Below, piece after piece: positions 1 to 5,284 of a stretch of DNA of 5,284 bases. The notes beneath the pieces are model-generated. The model was given only the letters and a program-made list of their open reading frames with translations. It did no database searches and was not told the origin of the DNA. The stretch's first letter is position 1. Every line of letters begins with the position of its first letter. Location: the NCBI GenBank assembly GCA_023400335.1, contig JAEXFF010000422.1, positions 1 through 5,284 of the forward strand, given 5' to 3'. The stretch is from Bacteroidota bacterium. GTDB taxonomy: Bacteria; Bacteroidota; Bacteroidia; Bacteroidales; Marinifilaceae. The translations under genes were made by a program, and so were the position numbers.

Positions 1-1
1 C

Positions 2-49
2 ACAAAAAACGATAATGAGGCCCAAATATCTTCTATACAATTAAATTGA
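2..49 (+). other. Possible 3' end of an upstream gene (15 codons plus stop)
   Basis: The frame beginning at position 2 is open from the window edge and ends in TGA at 47-49, giving a tail that reads TKNDNEAQISSIQLN. The composition is plausible for a polar protein C-terminus. If real, the gene would end 24 bases before the DUF4290 start and could share its transcript. The stretch is too short to assign to any family, and another plus-strand frame is also open to position 44, so this may be non-coding leader. No TAnnTTTG promoter box is visible between 1 and 73, which mildly favours read-through from upstream. Confidence 0.25.
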
Positions 50-73
50 GTGGCTTTTTAATGATCCTTAAGA

Positions 74-748
74 ATGGAATATAATACCCAAAAGAAAAAA
101 TTACTTCTTCCGGAATACGGTAGAAACATACAAAAAATGGTCGACCATATCAGAACCATCCAAGACAGAGAAGAACGGAACAGGGCTGCCCGAACAGTCA
201 TCGACGTAATGGGCAATCTTTATCCCCATTTACGGGATGTACCAGACTTCCGGCATAAATTATGGGATCATCTGGCGATTATGTCAGAATTCCAATTAGA
301 TATAGATACTCCTTATCCCTTACCGTCTCTGGAAAAAATCAACGAAAAACCGGAAAAATTAAAGTACAATACCAATCATATCAAATTCAGGCATTACGGA
401 AAACTCGTTGAAAAATTAATTGAAAAAATAAAAGAAACAGAAGATCCCGAACAAAAAAGAGCTTTAATCGTACTGACTGCCAATCACATGAAAAAATCAT
501 TCCTTACCTGGAATAAAGATAGTGTAGAAGATGAACAAATTTATGACGATATAAACACTTATTACGGAAGCACGGTAATCTTACCCGAAGGCATGACTCT
601 CTCTCATTCTAAAGATTTACTTCAAAAGAAAAGCAAACCCAGTTCCAATAAACCCATGCCAAATAAAAACAATAATTCTAAAAATAACAAGAGAGAGAAC
701 AATAATTCGAACAATAATAACTACCAATACCACAAAAAACAGTATTAA
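74..748 (+). CDS. DUF4290 family protein, function unknown
   Basis: This 224-residue protein resembles the DUF4290 family, which is widespread in Bacteroidota and has no established function. No signal peptide or membrane segment is visible, so it is probably cytoplasmic. Residues 1 to about 175 form the conserved part: LLPEYGRNIQKMVDHI near 11-26, a helical segment rich in Arg and Glu at 30-41, HLRDVPDFRHKLWDHL at 52-67, KFRHYGK at 104-110 and TWNKDS at 145-150. From about 184 the protein becomes a basic, low-complexity tail, with 14 Asn among residues 192-216. The ATG at 74 is the first possible start because an in-frame TGA lies at 62-64. There is no strong ribosome binding site, which is usual in this phylum. 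From memory the family often sits beside murA, which here lies nearby on the other strand. Family assignment is by recalled motif pattern only; no role is claimed. Confidence 0.85.
   Translation: MEYNTQKKKLLLPEYGRNIQKMVDHIRTIQDREERNRAARTVIDVMGNLYPHLRDVPDFRHKLWDHLAIMSEFQLDIDTPYPLPSLEKINEKPEKLKYNTNHIKFRHYGKLVEKLIEKIKETEDPEQKRALIVLTANHMKKSFLTWNKDSVEDEQIYDDINTYYGSTVILPEGMTLSHSKDLLQKKSKPSSNKPMPNKNNNSKNNKRENNNSNNNNYQYHKKQY
668..720 (+). repeat. Asn-codon (AAC/AAT) low-complexity repeat at the end of the DUF4290 gene
   Basis: The 11-mer AACAATAATTC occurs at 668-678 and again at 698-708, exactly 30 bases (10 codons) apart. A partial copy (AACAATAATAA) follows at 710-720. The two full copies encode NNNS at residues 199-202 and 209-212. 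The in-frame spacing suggests growth by slippage or a small tandem duplication that kept the reading frame. It accounts for the Asn-rich tail of the protein. Confidence 0.7.
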
Positions 749-783
749 ACGGGTGAAAATAAAACCAATGCCTCTCTCCCTCT

Positions 784-1272
784 ATGGAAATCACTGTTAT
801 TTTCGGAAGTAATACCGGTAATAAAAGACAATTTATTGAAGAAGCGGTATGCCGTTTAATGAAAGCAGCAGGTCCGGTAGTAAAGGCATCTTCTTATTAT
901 GAAACAGAACCTTGGGGATTTGAGTGTGAAGACGCTTTTTACAACCGCATTGTCATCTTCAACAGCCGTCTGAAACCAGAATCTTTTCTTGCCAAAGCTT
1001 TAGAGATCGAAAAACAATTAGGACGAATCCGGCATGCTGGAAATCGCTATGAATCCCGGCCCATAGATATCGATATCTTATTCTGCGAATCTCTTCTTAT
1101 CCATACGGCAGAACTTATTGTACCTCATCCCCGCATAGCCGAGCGGAATTTTGTCCTTGTCCCCCTCAATGAACTCATGCCCGATTTTGAACATCCGCAA
1201 CTTCATCAAAAAATCTCCGTACTATTGACTCAATGTCCGGATAAGTTATCTGTAAAAAAAGTAAAAATATAG
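784..1272 (+). CDS. folK: 2-amino-4-hydroxy-6-hydroxymethyldihydropteridine pyrophosphokinase (HPPK)
   Basis: HPPK moves pyrophosphate from ATP to 6-hydroxymethyl-7,8-dihydropterin, giving the activated pterin that dihydropteroate synthase joins to p-aminobenzoate in folate synthesis; it acts in the cytoplasm. The 162 residues match the usual size of a single-domain enzyme. Visible motifs are GSNTG (8-12), the pterin-binding loop YETEPWG (39-45), F52/N54, LGRIR (79-83), the signature SRPIDIDILF (91-100) with the two magnesium-binding aspartates D95 and D97, and PHPRIAERNFVLVPL (114-128). The signature has Glu at position 90 where Gly or Ala is more usual, a minor change. The ATG at 784 is the only possible start: in-frame stops lie at 754-756 and 760-762. 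It follows the DUF4290 gene by 35 bases with no promoter visible in the gap, so co-transcription is likely. The 13 bases before the start are all pyrimidines, so there is no Shine-Dalgarno site. It is not fused to FolB or FolP. Confidence 0.95.
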   Translation: MEITVIFGSNTGNKRQFIEEAVCRLMKAAGPVVKASSYYETEPWGFECEDAFYNRIVIFNSRLKPESFLAKALEIEKQLGRIRHAGNRYESRPIDIDILFCESLLIHTAELIVPHPRIAERNFVLVPLNELMPDFEHPQLHQKISVLLTQCPDKLSVKKVKI

Positions 1273-1281
1273 AAAAGGGAA

Positions 1282-1295
1282 AATGTTTAAACATT
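1282..1295. other. 14-base perfect palindrome between convergent folK and murA
   Basis: AATGTTTAAACATT is a perfect inverted repeat filling most of the 21-base gap between the folK stop and the murA stop; its last two bases belong to the murA stop codon. It could fold on either strand only as a short A/T stem of about five pairs with a TTAA loop, too weak for a typical intrinsic terminator. It could help end both converging transcripts, bind a dimeric protein, or be chance in AT-rich DNA. No better terminator is visible in this gap. Confidence 0.3.
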
Positions 1296-2601
1296 ACATA
1301 TATCTCTTTATGTCCGCTCCGATTGCATTCAGTTTTGCATCAATATTTTCGTATCCCCGGTCAATCTGATCTATATTGTGAATAGAGCTGATTCCTTTGG
1401 CCGAAAGGGCTGCAATCAGCAGCGCAATTCCGGCCCGGATATCCGGGGAAGTCATTTTAGTTGCCCGCAACTGGGATTCGTGATTCTGACCAATCACAGT
1501 AGCCCGGTGAGGATCGCACAAAATAATTTTAGCGCCCATATCTATCAGTTTGTCGACAAAAAATAAACGGCTTTCAAACATTTTCTGATGGATTAATACG
1601 CTCCCTTTTGCCTGAGTAGCGACTACTAAAAACACGCTCAATAAATCGGGAGTCAGACCTGGCCAGGGAGCATCCGCCACAGTAAGAATGGAACCGTCGA
1701 TAAAATCTTCAATCATATAGTGTTCCTGACGGGGAATATAAAGATCGTCATCCCGTTCTTCCACCCGAACGCCTAATTTCCGGAAAGCATCGGGAATAAT
1801 ACCTAACTGACGAATATTGACATCTTTGATTGTTATTTCAGAACGGGTCATAGCTGCCAACCCGATATAACTCCCGACTTCTATCATGTCGGGCAAACAA
1901 CGATGCCGGCAGCCGTGTAATTCTTTTACTCCCTCAATTGTCAGTAAATTAGAAGCAATCCCAGAAATTTTAGCGCCCATTGAATTCAGCATCCGGCAGA
2001 GTTGCTGAACATAAGGCTCGCAAGCTGCATTATAAATAGTTGTAACGCCTTCCGCCAAAACAGCAGCCATGATAATATTAGCCGTACCCGTAACGGAAGC
2101 CTCATCCAGCAGCATATAACTGCCTTTCAACTTATTTACGGAAGCCTTAAAACAGCTATTCACGGCATCGTATTCAAAAGTAGCTCCCAACCGTTCAAAA
2201 CCCAGGAAATGGGTATCCAGACGGCGACGGCCAATTTTATCCCCGCCCGGCTTAGGAATCACTCCGCTTCCGTGTATAGCCAGCAATGGCCCTAAAATCA
2301 TAATCGACCCCCTTAAACTGATTGCCTTATTATAAAAATCTTCCGTTTCAAAATAACGGAAATCTATATCAGAAGCACAAAAGGCAAATTCCCCGTGAGC
2401 CAGCCGCTCGACTTTAACGCCCATTCCCTGCAGCAATTCAATCAGCTTTAATACATCCAATATTTCCGGAACATTCGTAATAATCACTTCTTCCTTGGTC
2501 AGCAAAGTCGCACAAATAACCTGTAATGCCTCATTTTTGGCTCCTTGCGGACAAAGCTCCCCTTTTAATCTTTTACCTCCGGTAATAACAAATCGGCTCA
2601 T
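1294..2601 (-). CDS. murA: UDP-N-acetylglucosamine 1-carboxyvinyltransferase, Asp active-site form
   Basis: MurA transfers enolpyruvate from phosphoenolpyruvate to UDP-GlcNAc, the first committed step of peptidoglycan synthesis in the cytoplasm. The 435 residues fit the two-domain EPSP-synthase-like fold (E. coli MurA has 419). Visible motifs are the substrate-binding K22-N23 in AKNEAL, R97 in SLRGSIMILGPL, the mobile loop PGGDKIGRRRLD (118-129) with R126, D319 in DAPWPGLTPDLLSVF (the general-base position, D305 in E. coli), and R389 in SPDIRAG (R397 in E. coli). The catalytic Cys115 of E. coli is replaced by D121 (codon at 2241-2239). The same change is known in fosfomycin-insensitive MurA enzymes, for example of mycobacteria and chlamydiae, so the protein should be active but insensitive to fosfomycin. 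The ATG at 2601 is fixed by an in-frame TGA two codons upstream. The gene stands alone on this strand, convergent with folK and divergent from sppA. Confidence 0.96.
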   Translation of the reverse strand: MSRFVITGGKRLKGELCPQGAKNEALQVICATLLTKEEVIITNVPEILDVLKLIELLQGMGVKVERLAHGEFAFCASDIDFRYFETEDFYNKAISLRGSIMILGPLLAIHGSGVIPKPGGDKIGRRRLDTHFLGFERLGATFEYDAVNSCFKASVNKLKGSYMLLDEASVTGTANIIMAAVLAEGVTTIYNAACEPYVQQLCRMLNSMGAKISGIASNLLTIEGVKELHGCRHRCLPDMIEVGSYIGLAAMTRSEITIKDVNIRQLGIIPDAFRKLGVRVEERDDDLYIPRQEHYMIEDFIDGSILTVADAPWPGLTPDLLSVFLVVATQAKGSVLIHQKMFESRLFFVDKLIDMGAKIILCDPHRATVIGQNHESQLRATKMTSPDIRAGIALLIAALSAKGISSIHNIDQIDRGYENIDAKLNAIGADIKRYM

Positions 2602-2777
2602 TCTTCAAAATATTTATCAAATCTCTGATTCATACAATACAAATATTCAATTGATCCAAAGTTCGAATAAGCAATCATTCAATAATTTAACCTGAAAGAA
2701 GGGAATTATCTGAACCTGGATACCTGAATATTCCATTCTTGTGCGTTGGTAAAGCTATTAAAAAAACGAAGTAAAAA

Positions 2778-2808
2778 CAAAAATACTTTCTTGTAATATT
2801 GTGTTAAA
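2778..2808 (-). promoter_or_regulatory. Possible murA promoter (Bacteroidota sigma type)
   Basis: Read on the minus strand, TATTTTTG (2785-2778) matches the -7 consensus TAnnTTTG fully. TTTA (2808-2805) sits 19 bases upstream in the place of the -33 TTTG, with one mismatch. Transcription would start near 2771, leaving a leader of about 170 bases before murA. The long leader and the imperfect upstream box keep confidence modest. No full TAnnTTTG match was seen closer to the murA start; AATATTTG at 2647-2640 lacks the first T and a suitably placed upstream box. Confidence 0.35.
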
Positions 2809-2829
2809 AGAATTATATGGCTACTTTTG
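2798..2829 (+). promoter_or_regulatory. Probable sppA-lpxK promoter (Bacteroidota sigma type)
   Basis: TACTTTTG at 2822-2829 is a full match to the Bacteroidota -7 consensus TAnnTTTG and is followed by CA, as is common. ATTG at 2798-2801 matches the -33 TTTG at three of four positions with a 20-base spacer. A/T-rich sequence, including a run of seven A at 2760-2766, lies upstream. The transcript would begin near 2835 and run about 110 bases before the sppA ATG. lpxK would be read from the same promoter. Confidence 0.6.
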
Positions 2830-2947
2830 CAAATAATGTGTTATGATTCCGTTCTTTAAACAAATAAATGTTCTGTACAGATCAAACATTATAACCGTAT
2901 AAAACGAACAAGTCTATATTCGAATAATATCAATAAAATAAATCTTT

Positions 2948-4744
2948 ATGAAAAGCTTTTTAAAATATACTCTCGCAACCATTGTCGGAGTGATTATTGT
3001 AAACATTGTCCTTCTGCTGATCGGCTTCGGAATCATCAGCACCCTTTCCAAATTAGGCGAACAGGCTGTTGATGTCAAGGAGAACAGTATTCTCCGTATC
3101 CAATTGAATAATGAAATTCCCGACAGGAGTTCAAACGATCCTTTCAGTAATTTCAATTTATTATCGCTAAAACCGGGCCTATCGTTAGGGTTAAATGATA
3201 TTTTAAAAAATATAGAAAAAGCCAGTCAGGATTCCCGTATCAAAGGAATTTACCTTGACCTGGGAGATATTCAGAGTAACTTCGGAGGTCTGGCTACTAC
3301 GGAAGAGATCCGTCAGGCTTTGAAAAATTTCAAAAAAAGCGGGAAATTTATTTACAGTTATGCCAATATGGGATATTCCCAAAAGAGTTATTATCTGGCT
3401 ACGGTTGCCGACAGTATTTTCGTAAACCCGGAAACACCTTTGATGTTGATGGGTATGGGTGGCACCAGCTTTTTTTACAAAGATATGCTGGACAAAATCG
3501 GTATCAAAGTAGACATTGTAAAAGTAGGAAAATATAAATCAGCAGTAGAACCGTTCACCCAAACTGAGATGAGCGATGCAAACCGGGAACAGATCGAAGT
3601 ATACCTCCGTTCCCTATGGGGAACCATTCTGGAAGGCATATCTGACACCCGTTCTGTTTCTATCGACTCTTTAAATTTCCTGGCAAATCATTTAGAATTT
3701 CGTTCCCCGGCGGAAGAAAAAGCTTACGGCCTTTTCGACGGAGTTCTTTACGAAGATCAGGTACTCTCCTTATTGAAAGACAGATGCGGAATAAAAGAAA
3801 CAGGTAAACTGAATTTCGTAAAACTTTCAGACTACCGGAAGGCCAGTTCCAGTCCTACAAAATTCGTTAAAGATAAGATTGCCATCGTATATGCCAGCGG
3901 AATGATCGGATTTGAACAGACGGAAAAATCCATCGGTCCCGAACTCGCGGAGACCATACGGAAAGCCCGGGAAGATCAAACGATTAAAGCAATTGTCTTG
4001 CGGGTGAACTCTCCCGGAGGAAGTGCTTTAACTTCCGACATAATCTGGCGGGAAGTTTCCTTGGCTACCAAAGAGAAACCTGTTATCGTTTCCATGGGAA
4101 ATGTTGCGGCCTCCGGGGGATATTATATTTCTTGTGCGGCCGATACCATTGTCGCTGACCCGACAACGCTCACCGGTTCTATCGGAATTTACGGTCAATT
4201 TTTTTCCGGAGAAAAACTCATTAAAGATAAAATCGGGATTACCAGTAGTGTTGTCAAAACCAATGAACACAGTGATTTCGGCGGAGGTTATCCTCTCCCC
4301 TTACCGATCAGTAACCGTCCTTTGACAGCTTACGAAAAAAATGTCATGCAAAAATACATCGAAAAAGGATATGAGACTTTTCTGAGCCGGGTAGCTCAGG
4401 GCAGACATATGAGCCGGGATGAAGTACACGAAATAGCCCAGGGACGCGTTTGGACAGGAAAAGATGCCCTGGAAGTAGGATTGGTAGATGTTTTGGGAGG
4501 TATGGAGGACGCTTTACAAATTGCAGCCCGAAAAGCAGGATTAGACAATTACAGAATTGTCGAATATCCTACTGAGAAAGATTTTTTCCAGGAATTCTTG
4601 AATAGCTTCTCTACCTCCATAAAAACAAATATACTCAAAAATGAGTTAGGAAGCTATTATGAAACATTCCGGCAATTGCAAAATACATTGATTACACCGG
4701 AAGGGTTAACTGCCAGAATACCTTATGACATCAATATAAACTAG
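2948..4744 (+). CDS. sppA: Signal peptide peptidase SppA, long (67K) type
   Basis: SppA is a membrane-anchored serine protease of peptidase family S49 that degrades signal peptides left in the membrane after leader peptidase cleavage. The 598 residues match the long, internally duplicated form (E. coli 618). A single hydrophobic anchor spans about residues 7-31, with the rest probably on the periplasmic side. The first S49-like domain (about 48-280) contains GKYKSAVEPF (194-203), whose K197 is the general base; the second (about 310-540) contains RVNSPGGSA (352-360) and GNVAASGGYYIS (384-395), whose S389 is the nucleophile. The two domains thus each give one residue of the Ser-Lys dyad, as in E. 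coli (K209, S409), so the enzyme looks active. The ATG at 2948 is fixed by an in-frame TAA at 2939-2941. No Shine-Dalgarno site is visible; the upstream bases are A/T-rich. lpxK follows after 28 bases, which suggests an operon. Confidence 0.96.
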   Translation: MKSFLKYTLATIVGVIIVNIVLLLIGFGIISTLSKLGEQAVDVKENSILRIQLNNEIPDRSSNDPFSNFNLLSLKPGLSLGLNDILKNIEKASQDSRIKGIYLDLGDIQSNFGGLATTEEIRQALKNFKKSGKFIYSYANMGYSQKSYYLATVADSIFVNPETPLMLMGMGGTSFFYKDMLDKIGIKVDIVKVGKYKSAVEPFTQTEMSDANREQIEVYLRSLWGTILEGISDTRSVSIDSLNFLANHLEFRSPAEEKAYGLFDGVLYEDQVLSLLKDRCGIKETGKLNFVKLSDYRKASSSPTKFVKDKIAIVYASGMIGFEQTEKSIGPELAETIRKAREDQTIKAIVLRVNSPGGSALTSDIIWREVSLATKEKPVIVSMGNVAASGGYYISCAADTIVADPTTLTGSIGIYGQFFSGEKLIKDKIGITSSVVKTNEHSDFGGGYPLPLPISNRPLTAYEKNVMQKYIEKGYETFLSRVAQGRHMSRDEVHEIAQGRVWTGKDALEVGLVDVLGGMEDALQIAARKAGLDNYRIVEYPTEKDFFQEFLNSFSTSIKTNILKNELGSYYETFRQLQNTLITPEGLTARIPYDININ

Positions 4745-4772
4745 ATACCGACAGGTAGGTAAACCGTATGCG

Positions 4773-5284
4773 ATGATTTTTATAAAAATTATATTATCAC
4801 CGTTAAGTCTTTTATACGGTATGGGAGTAGGAATACGGAATTTCCTATTTAACGCAGGGATATTAAAATCAAAAGAATTTAATATCCCGGTTATCTGTAT
4901 CGGTAATATTACTGTAGGGGGTACCGGCAAAACCCCCCATACGGAATATCTTTTAGCAACGCTCCGGAACGATTTCCGCGTAGCTTGCCTCAGCCGGGGA
5001 TATAAACGACAAACGTCTGGTTTTATATTGTCAACCCTACAGTCCACCGCCGAAGAAATCGGGGATGAACCTTTACAAATCAAACAAAAATTTCCTGAAA
5101 TCATCGTAGCTGTGGACGAAAAACGGGTAAGGGGGATTGAAAAACTACTGGCCTTACCCGAAAGACCGGAAGTTATTATTTTGGACGATGCCTTCCAGCA
5201 CCGTTATGTAAAAGCCGGGAAAAATATTGTGCTTGTAGATTATAACCGACCTGTATTTAAGGATTGCCTATTACCGTCAGGACG
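4773..5284 (+). CDS. lpxK: Tetraacyldisaccharide 4'-kinase (lipid A 4'-kinase), cut by the window edge
   Basis: LpxK phosphorylates the 4' position of the tetraacyl disaccharide-1-phosphate to make lipid IVA, on the inner face of the inner membrane. Only the first 170 residues are present, roughly half of the usual 330-370, and the frame stays open to the last base. An N-terminal hydrophobic, membrane-contacting helix (about 1-31, with SLLYGMGVGIRNFLF) precedes the P-loop GNITVGGTGKTP (44-55; K53, T54). LSRGYKR (73-79), GDEP (97-100; D98 probably matches the proposed catalytic Asp99 of the Aquifex enzyme) and the Walker B-like ILDDAFQHR (136-144; D138, D139) follow, and the window ends in LLPSG. 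The ATG at 4773 is chosen because the frame from there gives the full family N-terminus; the ATG at 4768 is out of frame and meets a stop after two codons. The only purine-rich stretch upstream is AGGTAGG at 4753-4759, rather far for a ribosome site. Confidence 0.95.
   Translation, partial: MIFIKIILSPLSLLYGMGVGIRNFLFNAGILKSKEFNIPVICIGNITVGGTGKTPHTEYLLATLRNDFRVACLSRGYKRQTSGFILSTLQSTAEEIGDEPLQIKQKFPEIIVAVDEKRVRGIEKLLALPERPEVIILDDAFQHRYVKAGKNIVLVDYNRPVFKDCLLPSG

Larger units (their letters stand above)
2602..2947. other. Divergent AT-rich intergenic region between murA and sppA
   Basis: This 346-base stretch has no convincing gene. It is strongly AT-rich and holds the promoter candidates for both flanking genes near its centre. 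That implies leaders of about 170 bases for murA and about 110 bases for sppA. Short ATG-initiated frames exist in both leaders (19 codons on the plus strand at 2843-2902, 29 codons on the minus strand at 2736-2647), but nothing supports their being genes. A 10-base palindrome TATTCGAATA lies at 2917-2926, just before sppA. I see no structured RNA, riboswitch or terminator hairpin. Confidence 0.7.

Noticed and set aside
2002..2295. 97-codon plus-strand frame inside murA
   Set aside because: It lies wholly antisense to a well-supported murA with conserved motifs in this stretch, and its translation shows no domain.
2495..2695. 66-codon plus-strand frame across the murA start and intergenic region
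   Set aside because: Its first half is antisense to the murA N-terminus, its composition is not protein-like, and it resembles no family; it is a chance shadow.
2647..2736. 29-codon minus-strand frame in the predicted murA leader
   Set aside because: No start context, homology or conservation evidence; its presence in a leader depends on an uncertain promoter.
2695..2857. Imperfect inverted repeat: AAAGAAGGGAAT at 2695-2706 and ATTCCGTTCTTT at 2846-2857 (11 of 12 pairs)
   Set aside because: The arms flank the divergent promoters but are not placed symmetrically about them, and a match of this quality is expected roughly by chance in AT-rich DNA of this length.
2917..2926. 10-base palindrome TATTCGAATA before sppA as an operator
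   Set aside because: Short, A/T-rich and unsupported by a second copy or a nearby regulator gene; chance is the simpler explanation.
2914..3156. 80-codon minus-strand frame at the sppA start
   Set aside because: It is antisense to the sppA membrane anchor and first domain, with no recognisable features.
4706..5104. 132-codon minus-strand frame opposite the start of lpxK
   Set aside because: It is antisense to the P-loop region of lpxK, which has clear family motifs; long antisense frames here reflect codon bias.
1..5284. A new defence, mobile or secondary-metabolite system
   Set aside because: All five confident genes are recognisable families, four of them housekeeping or envelope enzymes, and there are no direct-repeat arrays, transposase motifs, attachment sites or tRNA genes in the window.

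Overview
The window looks like ordinary chromosomal core sequence from a member of the Bacteroidota, most likely the order Bacteroidales. The clues are a DUF4290-family protein, a MurA with the PGGDKIGRRRLD active-site loop, a 598-residue SppA of the long (67K) type, an LpxK, starts without good Shine-Dalgarno sites, and a TAnnTTTG-type promoter. Moderate GC and the gene set would fit a family such as Odoribacteraceae, but the genus cannot be fixed from this sequence alone.

Layout: positions 1-73 may hold the last codons of an upstream gene. A DUF4290 gene (74-748) and folK (784-1272) follow on the plus strand, 35 bases apart and probably co-transcribed. murA (2601-1294) lies on the minus strand and converges on folK across a 21-base gap that holds most of a 14-base perfect palindrome. 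A 346-base AT-rich region (2602-2947) separates murA from the divergent sppA. It carries a good Bacteroidota-type promoter for sppA and a weaker one for murA, with overlapping upstream elements. sppA (2948-4744) is followed after 28 bases by lpxK (4773 to the window edge, cut off), probably in one operon.

The genes are mostly envelope and housekeeping functions. MurA makes the first committed peptidoglycan precursor, LpxK phosphorylates the lipid A precursor, SppA is a membrane-anchored protease that degrades remnant signal peptides, and FolK makes the activated pterin for folate. DUF4290 is a conserved Bacteroidota family of unknown function.

I see no mobile element, CRISPR array, tRNA, rRNA, toxin-antitoxin pair or defence system, and no convincing new multi-gene system. 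The points most worth a second look are the Cys-to-Asp active site of MurA (predicting fosfomycin insensitivity), the overlapping divergent promoters, the Asn-rich repeat tail of the DUF4290 protein, and the gene order around murA.
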